Below are positions 25,746-33,558 of a stretch of DNA of 64,000 bases, piece after piece (within the stretch, counting starts at the first letter, position 1; each line of letters starts with the position of its first letter). A program made the position numbers and the translations under genes. The DNA is from CATQHQ01 sp965243805 (GTDB lineage Bacteria; Gemmatimonadota; Gemmatimonadetes; Longimicrobiales; Gaopeijiaceae), in NCBI GenBank assembly GCA_965243805.1, contig OZ251577.1, positions 2,790,001 through 2,854,000 of the forward strand, written 5' to 3'. A model generated the notes under the pieces. It ran no database searches and had not been told where the DNA came from. It saw only the letters and a list, made by a program, of their open reading frames with translations.

Positions 25746-26432
25746 CTAGGGGGTGGTGGCGTTGGCCGCCACCCAGGCGGCGTGCTCTTCGGCGGTCTCC
25801 ACCGTCACCTCGGCGACCATGACGCCGTGGCCGAAGCCGCATATCTCGGCGCACTGGACGTTGAAGGCGCCCGTCTCGGTCGGCTGGAACCACCCCGTGA
25901 TGCTGCGCCCCGGGATCGCGTCCTGCTTGATCCGCCATGCGGGCACGGAGAAGCTGTGGAGCACGTCGGTGGCTTCCAGCTTGAACTGGTAGGTCTTGCC
26001 GACTTCGACATGGAGATCGTCCACCGTGAAGATGTCGTCGGGCGTGTCCAGCGCGTTGTCGGGGCCGGGGTGCTGGAAGGTCCACGCCCACTGCTGGCCC
26101 ACGATGCGGATCTCGGCGTCGGGGTTCTCGGGCAGGTCCAGCTTGATGTGGTGCCACACCCGGAACGAGACCACGATGATCGCCACGTCGCACACCAGCA
26201 CCAGCAGGTGGGGGATCGTGATCCACCGCTTGTGGACCTTGTTCTTGCCGTCCACGTAGTCGGCCTTGCGCCCCGGCTTGGCTCGGTAGCGGACGATGAG
26301 GCCCAGGAAGACGGCCTCGGCGATGAGGAACCAGACGCCGACCAGGATCAGCACGAGGAGGATCAGGCCGTCGATCTGGGCCGCGTACGAGGACGCGACG
26401 GCGAGCAGGTTGTCGAAGAGGGTCGTTTCCAT
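25746..26432 (-). CDS. ctaC: Cytochrome c oxidase subunit II with CuA site
   Basis: Subunit II of about 228 residues. Two N-terminal membrane helices (GLILLVLILVGVWFLI and HLLVLVCDVAIIVVSF) precede a periplasmic cupredoxin domain with the CuA ligands in FNVQCAEICGFGHGVM and the upstream HSFSVPAW. There is no C-terminal heme c domain, so electron entry probably uses the separate three-heme cytochrome at 26661-27689. I chose the ATG at 26432 (METTLFDNLL). A GTG four codons upstream (26444) is in frame, but it arises from the 20-bp duplication at 26429-26464. Confidence 0.93.
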   Translation of the reverse strand: METTLFDNLLAVASSYAAQIDGLILLVLILVGVWFLIAEAVFLGLIVRYRAKPGRKADYVDGKNKVHKRWITIPHLLVLVCDVAIIVVSFRVWHHIKLDLPENPDAEIRIVGQQWAWTFQHPGPDNALDTPDDIFTVDDLHVEVGKTYQFKLEATDVLHSFSVPAWRIKQDAIPGRSITGWFQPTETGAFNVQCAEICGFGHGVMVAEVTVETAEEHAAWVAANATTP

Positions 26433-26464
26433 CAGAGGATCCACGCCTCCATCAGAGGATCCAC
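26429..26464. repeat. 20-bp direct repeat duplicating a stop/start junction
   Basis: The 16-mer ccatcagaggatccac occurs at 26429 and 26449. On the minus strand each copy contains CTCTGATGG, so the TGATG stop-start overlap of the upstream small gene and ctaC exists twice. The stop is used in the first copy read (26452) and the ctaC ATG in the second (26432). Confidence 0.85.
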
Positions 26465-26643
26465 ACCACGACGGCGCCGATGAAGCCGACGGCCAGGATC
26501 ACGGTCCAGAGGAGGGTCTTCTTGGCGAACTGGATCGCGTCGTTCTCCTCGTCCGGGGGCGCGGGCGGAATCGCGGCGGCCAGTTCGGCATGGGTCGGGC
26601 CGGCTTCGGACGGCGGGGCGGGCTGGGCGTTCGCTTCGGTCAC
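26452..26643 (-). CDS. Small single-pass membrane protein of the oxidase operon
   Basis: A 63-residue protein starting with GTG at 26643, 17 nt after the cytochrome c stop. It has an Ala/Pro/Glu-rich N-terminus and one C-terminal membrane helix (TLLWTVILAVGFIGAVVVWI). Position and topology recall small accessory subunits found in bacterial oxidase operons, but no family is recognised. The stop overlaps a 20-bp duplicated segment shared with the start of ctaC. Confidence 0.65.
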   Translation of the reverse strand: MTEANAQPAPPSEAGPTHAELAAAIPPAPPDEENDAIQFAKKTLLWTVILAVGFIGAVVVWIL

Positions 26644-26660
26644 GGCTCTCGGCTGGGCAG

Positions 26661-27689
26661 TCAGCGGCTGAGGGCGAAGACGTAGGCGGCGACGGCCCGC
26701 ACCTGGTCGTCGGTGAGGGGCATCCCCGCGCGGGGCTGCATCTGGCCGGGGTGTTCGACGGGTTGCGCGACCCCCGTGTTCACCACCTCGACGATCGACT
26801 CGTACTCGCCGTCGATGTTGAGCCAAGCGTCGTCGGTGAGGTCGGGCGCCAGGGGACCGCCCTGTCCGCCCTGGGTATGGCAGGTGTAGCAGATCCCGGC
26901 GCCGTGGAAGATCGATTGGCCCTCGGCGACCATCTCGGTGGTGACGTCATCTGGAAGGAGAGCCGGGTCCACCTCCACCGGCGGGAGTGCGGCGGGTTCG
27001 GCGCCGGCTATCTCGCGCTTCGGGGGGAGCCGTCGCATCGAAACCACGTAGGCCGTCACGTCCTCCACCTGCTCGTCGGTGAAGTTGGCAACGGAGGGGG
27101 TCATGAGCGCGCCGCCCACGTCGCCCACCTCTCCGCCGCGAACCCCGTCCCGGTACTTGCGGATCGACGAGGCCAGATACCAGTCGCTCAGGTGGAGCAG
27201 AGAGGGGGCGAACTGGGCTTGGTTCCCGCGGCCGTCCATGCCGTGGCAGTTGGCGCAGAGGGCGGCGTACTGGTCCTCTCCGACCTCCGGGTCGCCCTGC
27301 ACGGCGCCGGTGGGCGGCGGGTCCGCCATGGGGAGGCTGGTCACGTAGGCCGTCACGGCGTCGATGTCGCCCTTCGCCTCGAAAAGGGAGCGGGACATGG
27401 GGCGCATGCGGAGCCCCTCCACGTCCTGATGGTGGTAGCCTCGCCGGCCCGCTCGGAAGGCGGCCAGCTGGTCCTTGATGTACCACTCGGAGGCGCCGGC
27501 GATGGCGGGCGCGCCCAGCTCCTGGTTGCCGGCGCCGTCCTCGCCGTGGCAGGGCGAACAGGTGTCGAAGAGCGCCTCCCCGCGGGCGAGGGTCGGATCG
27601 TCGGCGCCGCAGGCGGCCAGCAACAAGAGGGCGACGGCAATGGAGGCCGGGGCCGGCGTGCAGATCGTAGCTTGGAGTAGCCGCGTCAT
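26661..27689 (-). CDS. Three-heme c-type cytochrome lipoprotein
   Basis: A 342-residue periplasmic cytochrome with three CXXCH heme c sites (CSPCHGEDGAG, CANCHGMDGRG, CYTCHTQGGQGG), each in a class I cytochrome fold with distal methionines (for example RMRPMSRS, ALMTPSVAN, QPRAGMPLTDDQ). The start is set at ATG 27689 (MTRLLQATICTP), which gives a lipoprotein signal ending LLLLAAC. The frame is open to 27806, but the added stretch is a 21-bp repeat. First gene of the oxidase operon, it probably feeds electrons to subunit II at the outer face of the inner membrane. Confidence 0.9.
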   Translation of the reverse strand: MTRLLQATICTPAPASIAVALLLLAACGADDPTLARGEALFDTCSPCHGEDGAGNQELGAPAIAGASEWYIKDQLAAFRAGRRGYHHQDVEGLRMRPMSRSLFEAKGDIDAVTAYVTSLPMADPPPTGAVQGDPEVGEDQYAALCANCHGMDGRGNQAQFAPSLLHLSDWYLASSIRKYRDGVRGGEVGDVGGALMTPSVANFTDEQVEDVTAYVVSMRRLPPKREIAGAEPAALPPVEVDPALLPDDVTTEMVAEGQSIFHGAGICYTCHTQGGQGGPLAPDLTDDAWLNIDGEYESIVEVVNTGVAQPVEHPGQMQPRAGMPLTDDQVRAVAAYVFALSR

Positions 27690-27711
27690 TCGGTTCGGGA
27701 AGTGGCGTCGG

Positions 27712-27753
27712 AAGGAGGCGCCCGCCGGGGAAAAGGAGGCACCCGCCGGGGAA
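27712..27753. repeat. 21-bp tandem repeat (2 copies) upstream of the cytochrome c gene
   Basis: The unit aaggaggcgcccgccgggga recurs 21 bp later with one change. It duplicates an AAGGAGG-like sequence in the leader of the oxidase operon. A further 12-bp x2 repeat (gtcgctggacaa) lies at 27783-27806. Confidence 0.8.
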
Positions 27754-27817
27754 GCGGGACCATTCATTCTAGCCCAAAAGGCGTCGCTGGACAAGTCGCT
27801 GGACAACCAGGGGCGGG

Positions 27818-28276
27818 CTATTCTCCGGAACGACGGGTCGTGACGATGATGGCGCCGCCCGTGTAGCCCGTTCCGAAGCGGATCGTGGCGTCGCCCGCCG
27901 ACATGAACTGGATGCGCTCCACGCTGCCGATGGGGATTTGGGCAAGGTCGGCTCGGGTGCCCCTGGGACGACCGTCCACGACGACGCCGACTACGGGCTC
28001 CGGGGAGCCGGGGGTGCGCATCGGCCTATAGCGCAACCACTGGGGACGCAAGATCGTCACGGCTTCCATGACGTCGTCGGCGTTGAGTTCGTCCAGCTCC
28101 TGCCGCGTGATCTCGTCGCGGGAGCCGGCCGGCCCCGACGTTGGGGCGCCGACGGCGCAGGCCGAAGCCAGGAGGGCCGCCACGAGGGCGACGAGGGCCA
28201 CTAGGCGGGCCGGGGCGGCGACTCCAGCGACACCAGCGCGGAGCCGGAAGGGAGAGAGCGGCTTCACGCCCGACAA
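27818..28276 (-). CDS. Lipoprotein with TonB-dependent receptor plug-like domain
   Basis: A 152-residue protein with a lipoprotein signal (LVALVALVAALLASAC) followed by one plug-like module: ITRQELDELNADDVMEAVTI, PVVGVVVDGRPRG, IGSVERIQFMSAGDATIRFG and GGAIIVTTR. This is the isolated plug of TonB-dependent receptors without the beta-barrel; full receptors exceed 600 residues. Such short plug lipoproteins are common in Gemmatimonadota. The role is unknown; it may bind TonB or act as a periplasmic ligand-binding module. Confidence 0.8.
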   Translation of the reverse strand: MSGVKPLSPFRLRAGVAGVAAPARLVALVALVAALLASACAVGAPTSGPAGSRDEITRQELDELNADDVMEAVTILRPQWLRYRPMRTPGSPEPVVGVVVDGRPRGTRADLAQIPIGSVERIQFMSAGDATIRFGTGYTGGAIIVTTRRSGE

Positions 28277-28300
28277 GATGACGAGGACCGGCGTAGCCCG

Positions 28301-29014
28301 TCAACCGGATGTGCGCCGTTTGCCGTCCTGCCTGGAGCCCTTGTGGGCGACCAGCCAGCCGTCGCCGTCGAGGATCGTGGTCAGCCCCGCGTCCTCCAGT
28401 GCTGTCCGGGCGTTGCGGGGCGCGTCCGTCACCGCGATGCGGCCGCCCCAGGCCGTGACGCGCACGGCCTCGCGCCACAGGTCCTCCCAGTCGCGCCCCG
28501 CCAGGGCCACGCCTCGGGCGCTGCCGTCTCGGAACGGCAGCGAGGAGCCCGTCGCCATGCGGCTGACCTCCCCGGTGCTGCGGTCGGCGACGGGCTCTGC
28601 GCCGGTGGCAACCTGCGCGTGCCGCCCCAGCGCGACGACCTCGATCTCGGGAAGGAGGCGCGCCAGCGCGACCGCTGCGTCTCGCCAGCCGTCCGACACC
28701 ACGCACAGGCCTCCTCGCCCGTCCGATGCACCGGCCATGCCCAAGGCCGCGGCCAAGCGGAGGGCGTGGTCGGCCAGCCCGCCGCCTTCTGCCCGCTCGG
28801 CCGTCGGCGGCGCCGTTTCTGGCGGCAGCGGCGTCCTGGGCGGCGGGCGCAAGTCGGCAACGCCGCCCTCCACCGGAAAGGCGTCACGGCAGTTCGGACA
28901 GCCCAGTTCGCCCCGGTGCACTCGCCGGCTGCGCACCTCCCGGGCCAGCAGGACCAGCCCGAACGTGGGGCCGCAACGGGGGCAGGCCAGGTGATCGACC
29001 AGCAGGACGTTCAC
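28301..29014 (-). CDS. Zinc-ribbon protein with methyltransferase-like C-terminal domain
   Basis: A 237-residue protein starting at GTG 29014. The N-terminus has a Trm112-like zinc ribbon (LACPRCGP, LGCPNCRDAFPVEGGVADLRP). The rest resembles a class I SAM-dependent methyltransferase with the usual strand order (GLCVVSDGW, EIEVVALGR, GSSLPFRDGSARGVALAG, VRVTAWGGRIAVTDA), but the glycine-rich SAM loop is weak. It could act on tRNA, a quinone or a small molecule. It is 30 nt from the queD stop, probably in the same transcript. Confidence 0.6.
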   Translation of the reverse strand: MNVLLVDHLACPRCGPTFGLVLLAREVRSRRVHRGELGCPNCRDAFPVEGGVADLRPPPRTPLPPETAPPTAERAEGGGLADHALRLAAALGMAGASDGRGGLCVVSDGWRDAAVALARLLPEIEVVALGRHAQVATGAEPVADRSTGEVSRMATGSSLPFRDGSARGVALAGRDWEDLWREAVRVTAWGGRIAVTDAPRNARTALEDAGLTTILDGDGWLVAHKGSRQDGKRRTSG

Positions 29015-29044
29015 GCCCCGGCGGGCCTCATGCGTCAGCGGGTC

Positions 29045-29461
29045 TCACTCGCCCGAGTACTCGACCCAGTGGCGGGGAGTCTCCCGAAGGATCAGCCGGT
29101 GCAGGGCGGCCGGCGGGGGCACCAGAGGGGCGAGACGTTCCCAGATCGCCACCACCAAGTTCTCTGTGGAGGGGACGATCCCTTGGAGCCAGGGCACGTC
29201 CAGGTTCAGGTTGCGGTGGTCCAGCTCCGACACCACGTGGCGGTTCGCCAACTCTTTCAGCTCCTTCAAGTCCATCACGTACCCCGTTTCGTCGGAGACG
29301 GGACCGACCACGGCGACTTCCAGCTCGTAGTTGTGGCCGTGCCAGTTCGGGTTGGCGCAGTCGCCGAATACGCGACGGTTCTTCGCGTCGCTCCACTCGG
29401 GCCGCGCCAAGCGGTGGGCGGCGCTGAAGTGAAGCCGACGAACTACGACGACTCGGCGCAT
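29045..29461 (-). CDS. queD: 6-pyruvoyl-tetrahydropterin synthase/QueD family protein
   Basis: A 138-residue 6-carboxytetrahydropterin (or 6-pyruvoyl-tetrahydropterin) synthase family enzyme, in queuosine or pterin biosynthesis. The zinc-binding histidines are seen in LHFSAAHRL and NWHGHNYELEV, the catalytic cysteine in FGDCANPNWHGH, and the acidic/His pair in ELDHRNLNL and STENLVVAIW. I chose the ATG at 29461 (MRRVVVVRRLHF), which fits family length; the open frame extends to 29545 through the terminator region. No other que genes are in the window, so the exact pathway is inferred. Confidence 0.88.
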   Translation of the reverse strand: MRRVVVVRRLHFSAAHRLARPEWSDAKNRRVFGDCANPNWHGHNYELEVAVVGPVSDETGYVMDLKELKELANRHVVSELDHRNLNLDVPWLQGIVPSTENLVVAIWERLAPLVPPPAALHRLILRETPRHWVEYSGE

Positions 29462-29524
29462 CGGGTCTCCGAGGCTCCTTCCAGGTCCAGGTCTAGGGGG
29501 GTCTGCGCCCCAGCCGCTCCGGGC

Positions 29525-29566
29525 ACCAAAAGTAAAGGCCGACACCCCTTTGGAAGGGGGCCGGCC
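29525..29566 (-). terminator. Rho-independent terminator after the 6S-like RNA
   Basis: On the minus strand GGCCGGCCCCCTT, a CCAA loop and AAGGGGTGTCGGCC form a strong hairpin (29537-29566) followed by the U-rich tract TTTACTTTT (29528-29536). It sits between the candidate 6S RNA and queD. Confidence 0.75.
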
Positions 29567-29723
29567 TCTACGGGTGCTGGAGGTGCAAATTTGAAGCCCG
29601 GGCTCAACGCTTGGCGACGCCCCCGAGGCTTCCGCCGTCCCTCTCGCGAGGGCGTGGCGTCCACTCCGGCAGGCAGTCCCGGCTCTTCGAGTGTTGGCTC
29701 AGAATGCGGGTCCTCCAGCACGT
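29567..29723 (-). ncRNA. ssrS: Probable 6S RNA
   Basis: A rod-shaped RNA of about 160 nt read on the minus strand. The termini pair over 10 bp (GUGCUGGAGG at 29721-29712 with CCUCCAGCAC at 29583-29574). A second paired stretch follows (AACACU region with the GCGUUG region), and the apical part is a long hairpin closed by CCCUCGCGAGAGGG. The 5' half contains CUGAGCC, as in the conserved region of E. coli 6S RNA. A promoter with perfect 17-nt spacing lies directly upstream and a strong terminator directly downstream, and the interval has no plausible protein gene. 6S RNA binds the housekeeping RNA polymerase as a promoter mimic. Assignment rests on structure and context only. Confidence 0.55.
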
Positions 29724-29729
29724 CCGACA

Positions 29730-29758
29730 ATAATGAGGAGTCGAGGGCCGAACCGCAA
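29730..29758 (-). promoter_or_regulatory. Sigma70-type promoter of the 6S-like RNA
   Basis: Minus strand: -35 TTGCGG (29758-29753), a 17-nt spacer and -10 CATTAT (29735-29730). The predicted start is at 29723-29724, matching the 5' end of the folded RNA. Confidence 0.6.
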
Positions 29759-29818
29759 GGATGCTCTTCGCGGCACCGTCCAAGGATCAGCGGATCGGCC
29801 TTGCCGCGGAGCAGCGGA

Positions 29819-31240
29819 TCAGCCTGCCTTCTGTCCCGACGCGCCTGTCTTCCGCCCCGGCACGCCGGGCTCGGTCATGTCGCGCACGTCCAGTGCCCGG
29901 TCGATCTCGTCGGGGGCCACCAGCTGCATCTCCTCCACCACATCGCGCACCGACCGGCTCTCCCGCGCCGCCCTCTTGGCGACCTCCGCCGCCTTGTCGT
30001 AGCCCACGTACGCGTTCAGCGCGGTGGCCACGGCGGGGTTCCGCTCCAAGAGCTCCCGAGCCCGCTGGGGGCGCGCCGCAACTCCTTCCACGCAACGGAC
30101 GGCGAAGGCGGAGGACGCCCCCGCCAGCACCTGGATCGACTCCAGCAGCGCGTCGGCGACGATGGGCATCATCACGTTGAGCTCGAAGTTCCCCCGCTGG
30201 CCGGCGACGGTGACCACCACAGCGTTCCCGGCCACCCGCGCACACGCCATCATGAGCGCCTCCGCCATGACCGGGTTGACCTTCCCCGGCATGATCGAGC
30301 TGCCGGGCTGCACCGCCGGAAGCTGGATCTCCGCGATCCCGGAGGTGGGGCCGCTGGCCAGCCAACGGATGTCGTCGGCGATCTTCATGAGACTGCCGGC
30401 GACGGTGTTGAGCGCCCCGGCCAGCGACACGCAGTCGTCCTTGGCGCCCTGGGCCTCGAAGTGGTCTTCCGCCTCCCGAAACTCGATCCCGTAGCGCTCC
30501 GAGACCCGGGCAATGGCGCGGCGAGCGAACTCGGGATGCGTGTTGATCCCGGTGCCGGTCGCGGTCCCCCCAAGGGCCAGCTCCGCCATCTCCTCGCTGG
30601 CGCGCTCCAACCGCTTGATGCCCTTGGTCACCTGCCGGGCGTAGCCGCCGAACTCCTGACCCAGGCGCACCGGTGTGGCGTCCATCAGGTGAGTGCGCCC
30701 CGACTTGACGATGCCGTCGAACGCGCGAGCCTTCTCCGCCAGAGCGTCCCGCAGGCGCGTCAGCGCGGGGGTCAGCTCCTCCGCCAGGGCGGCTCGGCAG
30801 GAGACGTGGATCGCCGTGGGGATCACGTCGTTGGAGGACTGGCCGCAGTTGACGTGGTCGTTGGGGTGGACCCGCTCTCCGTTCAGCCGACGGCTCGCCA
30901 GGGCGGCGATCACCTCGTTGGCGTTCATGTTGGTGGAGGTGCCCGAGCCGGTCTGGTAGACGTCCAGGGGGAAGTGGTCGTCCCACCTGCCGTCCGCCAC
31001 TTCGGCGGCCGCCTCGGCGATCGCCCGGCCCATGTGGGCGGGCAGGAGCTCCAGCTCGGCGTTGGTCTCGGCGGCGGCCTGCTTCAGCCGGCCCAGCGCT
31101 TGGATGAACCTTCGCCCGAAGCGCCGTCCGCTGATAGGGAAGTTGTCGACGGCCCGCTGGGTCTGGGCGCCGTAGAGGGCGTCGGCGGGGACCCGCACTT
31201 CGCCCAGCGAGTCCCGCTCGATGCGGTGGGAGTCGGCCAT
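29819..31240 (-). CDS. fumC: Fumarate hydratase, class II
   Basis: Tetrameric iron-independent fumarase of 473 residues (family usually about 460), converting fumarate and L-malate in the TCA cycle. The signature GSSIMPGKVNPVMAEAL, the active-site THLMDATPVRLGQEF and the early GQSSNDVIPTAIH are all present; the THLMDATP version favours fumarase over aspartase. The catalytic serine is in GSSIMPGK. It starts at ATG 31240 with MADSHRIERDSLGEV, typical of FumC. The gene follows trxB on the same strand, 78 nt downstream. Confidence 0.95.
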   Translation of the reverse strand: MADSHRIERDSLGEVRVPADALYGAQTQRAVDNFPISGRRFGRRFIQALGRLKQAAAETNAELELLPAHMGRAIAEAAAEVADGRWDDHFPLDVYQTGSGTSTNMNANEVIAALASRRLNGERVHPNDHVNCGQSSNDVIPTAIHVSCRAALAEELTPALTRLRDALAEKARAFDGIVKSGRTHLMDATPVRLGQEFGGYARQVTKGIKRLERASEEMAELALGGTATGTGINTHPEFARRAIARVSERYGIEFREAEDHFEAQGAKDDCVSLAGALNTVAGSLMKIADDIRWLASGPTSGIAEIQLPAVQPGSSIMPGKVNPVMAEALMMACARVAGNAVVVTVAGQRGNFELNVMMPIVADALLESIQVLAGASSAFAVRCVEGVAARPQRARELLERNPAVATALNAYVGYDKAAEVAKRAARESRSVRDVVEEMQLVAPDEIDRALDVRDMTEPGVPGRKTGASGQKAG

Positions 31241-31246
31241 GATCGG

Positions 31247-31274
31247 GGTCTCGGTCGGTGGGTCTCGGTCGGTG
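31247..31274. repeat. 14-bp tandem repeat (2 perfect copies) between trxB and fumC
   Basis: ggtctcggtcggtg occurs twice without a gap, just upstream of the fumC start codon. Confidence 0.85.
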
Positions 31275-31318
31275 AGTGGAGGGTTTGGTCGCCGGGAGGG
31301 AGGAGAAGGAAAGGGGGA

Positions 31319-32269
31319 TCAGCCGTGGGCCAGGAAGCGCTCGGCCTCCAGGGCCGCCATGCATCCGGTGCCGGCTGCGGAGACGGCTTGGCGGTAGTAG
31401 TCGTCCATGACGTCGCCGGCGGCGAAGACTCCGGGCACGTTGGTCTCTGTGCGCCATGCCTTGGGGAGGCGGACGTAGCCGTTCTCCTTGAGGTCGATCT
31501 GCCCTCGGAGGAACTCGGTGTTGGGCGTGTGTCCGATCGCCACGAAGAGGCCGCCCACCTCCACTTCCGACTCTTCGCCGGTGGATGTGTCGCGAAGACG
31601 GAGTGCGGCGATCACGTCGTCCCCTAGAACCTCTGTGACGGCTTGGTTCCACAGGAAGCGGATCGACGGGTGGGATCGGGCGCGGTCCTGCATGATCTGC
31701 GACGCCCGGAGCTGGTCTCGGCGGTGCACCACCAGCACCTGGGACGCGAACTTGGTCATGTAGAGGGCGTCTTCCATGGCGCTGTCGCCGCCGCCCACCA
31801 CCGCGATCTCCTTGCCTCGGAACCAGGGCAGCGCTCCGTCGCACACCGCGCACGCCGAAACGCCTCCGCCGCTCCTGGCCAGCCGCTCCTCTCCGGGCAC
31901 TCCCAGCCAGCGGGCGTTGGCCCCTGTGGCCACGATCACCGTCTGCGCTCGCACCTCGTCTCCCTCCGACGTCCGAAGCAGGAACGGCCGCTGGCCGAAG
32001 TCCACCTCCACCACGTCCTCGCTGGCCACCCGTGTGCCGAAGCGTTCCGCCTGCTTCTTGAAGTCCGCCATCATCTCGATTCCGCCGACGCCTTCGGGGA
32101 AGCCCGGGTAGTTCTCCACGTCGGTGGTGAACATGAGCTGGCCGCCGGGAACCATGGTGCGGCTGCCCGCGCCTTCGTAGACAAGAGGTCGCAGGTTGGC
32201 TCGGGCGGCGTAGATGGCGGCGGTCCACCCCGCAGGACCGGAGCCGACGATTACGAGGGGTTCGTTCAT
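31319..32269 (-). CDS. trxB: Thioredoxin-disulfide reductase
   Basis: FAD/NADPH enzyme of 316 residues that keeps thioredoxin reduced in the cytoplasm. Visible are the FAD motif VIVGSGPAGWTAAIYAARA, the redox pair in SACAVCDGALP, the NADPH motif VVGGGDSAMEDALYM and the C-terminal VFAAGDVMDDYYRQ. The ATG at 32269 overlaps the stop of the AI-2E transporter gene by 4 bp (ATGA) and begins MNEPLVIVGSG; the longer open frame upstream lies inside that gene. It is the fifth or sixth cistron of the mla-nudix-transporter run. Confidence 0.95.
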   Translation of the reverse strand: MNEPLVIVGSGPAGWTAAIYAARANLRPLVYEGAGSRTMVPGGQLMFTTDVENYPGFPEGVGGIEMMADFKKQAERFGTRVASEDVVEVDFGQRPFLLRTSEGDEVRAQTVIVATGANARWLGVPGEERLARSGGGVSACAVCDGALPWFRGKEIAVVGGGDSAMEDALYMTKFASQVLVVHRRDQLRASQIMQDRARSHPSIRFLWNQAVTEVLGDDVIAALRLRDTSTGEESEVEVGGLFVAIGHTPNTEFLRGQIDLKENGYVRLPKAWRTETNVPGVFAAGDVMDDYYRQAVSAAGTGCMAALEAERFLAHG

Positions 32270-33558
32270 CGCGATTCGTTGGGGGGCTCTGGGGCGTGGT
32301 GCGCGCCTGGGGCGTCTTGGAAGAGGGGCGACGCTCGGTAGCGCTCCAGGAACCGGGCGAGGAGCAGCTTGACGCCCACGGCGGCGGGGACGGCGATCAG
32401 CAAGCCGGCAAAGCCGAAGACGAATGTGCCCAGCGAGAGCGCCAAGAGGATCCACACGGGGTGGAGTCCCACCGACTCGCCCACGATCCGGGGGCTGACC
32501 ACGGTCCCTTCCAGCCCTTGGGCCACGGCGTAGACGACGACGATCTTGATCAGCGCGGTCCCGGGGTCGGGCAAGACCAGCGCGATCAGCACGGCGGGGA
32601 TCAGCGAGAGGATCACGCCCAGGTAGGGGACCACGCCCAGCACGGCCACCAGCGCGCCCAGCAGGAAGGAGTAGGGAATGCCCGCGAACAGAAGGCCGAG
32701 CCAGGTGATCCCGCCCACGATCAGGGCGACCAGCACTTGGCCCCGGAGGTAGCGGGAGAGGAGTGTGTCGTACTCGGCGGCGAACTCGGTGGCCTGGGGG
32801 CGGATCCGTGCGGGGAGGAGCGCCCCGGCCCGAGCGACGATCGTGTCGTAGTCCCGGAGCAAGTAGAAGCCCAGCACCGGGGTTAGGACCAGGTACCCGG
32901 CCACGGTGACCATGCTCGCGATGCCGCGCCCGAGCCCCAGCACCGCCGCCTGCGCGTTCTGGGCGACCGCCGCCAGCCGGGCCTGGAGGAAGTCGGCCAC
33001 ATCCTGACCGTCCACCTCTCGGAGGCGGGCCAGGAGTGCCGCCTCGTCCACGAAGGGCAAGTCAAGGCGCTCCAGGGCGGCCAGGACCCGGGGCGCTTCT
33101 GCGGCCAGCGCCAGCGACTCGCGGACCAGGTGCGGGACGCCCACCACCAGCGCAACGGTTGCGGCGGCCGCCACGGGCACGGCCAGGATCAGGATCGCCA
33201 CCGAGCGGCTGATCCGCCGGAACGCGGCGAGCCGGTCCACCAGCGGGTCGAGAACGTAGGCGAGCACGAACGCCAGGAAGAACGGCGCCAGCAGGGCCCC
33301 GGAGGTGGACAGCGCCCACAGCAGGGTCAGGGCCGTGGCCAAGCCGACCAGCCAGGCGTGGCCCCGGATGCCCCGGAAGGGAAGCAGGACCACCACCAAG
33401 ACCCAGTAGAGCACGAAGGGGTTGAGGACGCCTCGCAGGCTGAAGAGGAAGAAGCCGGCGACCAGCAGGAGGAGCGCGGCCTGGACGGTGCGCCAAGGAC
33501 CGCCGTCTCCCGTGCGCGTTGCCGTCCGCTGAGCGCCGTCCCCCGCGTGCGCTACCAT
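32266..33558 (-). CDS. AI-2E (PerM) family transporter
   Basis: A 430-residue inner-membrane protein with about eight helices matching the AI-2E/PerM family (PF01594). Visible are AALLLLVAGFFLFSLRG, FFLAFVLAYVLDPLVDRL, the central soluble part (LREVDGQDVADFLQARL) and the conserved YVRGQ-like segment YLRGQVLVALIVGGITWLGL, VLGVVPYLGVILSLIPAVLI and PRIVGESVGLHPVWILLAL. Substrates are uncertain across the family (quorum signal export, Na+/H+ antiport, others). It starts at ATG 33558, overlapping the Nudix stop by 7 bp, and overlaps trxB by 4 bp. Confidence 0.88.
   Translation of the reverse strand: MVAHAGDGAQRTATRTGDGGPWRTVQAALLLLVAGFFLFSLRGVLNPFVLYWVLVVVLLPFRGIRGHAWLVGLATALTLLWALSTSGALLAPFFLAFVLAYVLDPLVDRLAAFRRISRSVAILILAVPVAAAATVALVVGVPHLVRESLALAAEAPRVLAALERLDLPFVDEAALLARLREVDGQDVADFLQARLAAVAQNAQAAVLGLGRGIASMVTVAGYLVLTPVLGFYLLRDYDTIVARAGALLPARIRPQATEFAAEYDTLLSRYLRGQVLVALIVGGITWLGLLFAGIPYSFLLGALVAVLGVVPYLGVILSLIPAVLIALVLPDPGTALIKIVVVYAVAQGLEGTVVSPRIVGESVGLHPVWILLALSLGTFVFGFAGLLIAVPAAVGVKLLLARFLERYRASPLFQDAPGAHHAPEPPNESR

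Noticed and set aside
23367..26483. 1038-codon plus-strand open frame opposite the oxidase operon, and many similar long frames elsewhere
   Set aside because: Its translation is His/Glu/Asp/Arg-rich, without domains, and lies antisense to well-recognised cox genes. It is a composition artefact of G+C-rich coding sequence.
27818..28276. Fragment of a broken TonB-dependent receptor
   Set aside because: It has its own lipoprotein signal, a clean start and stop and no barrel remnants around it, so it reads as an intact short plug protein.
29443..29730. 95-codon minus-strand frame between fumC and queD
   Set aside because: It crosses the terminator hairpin and the structured RNA and overlaps queD, with no domain or ribosome binding site; a structured RNA explains the interval better.
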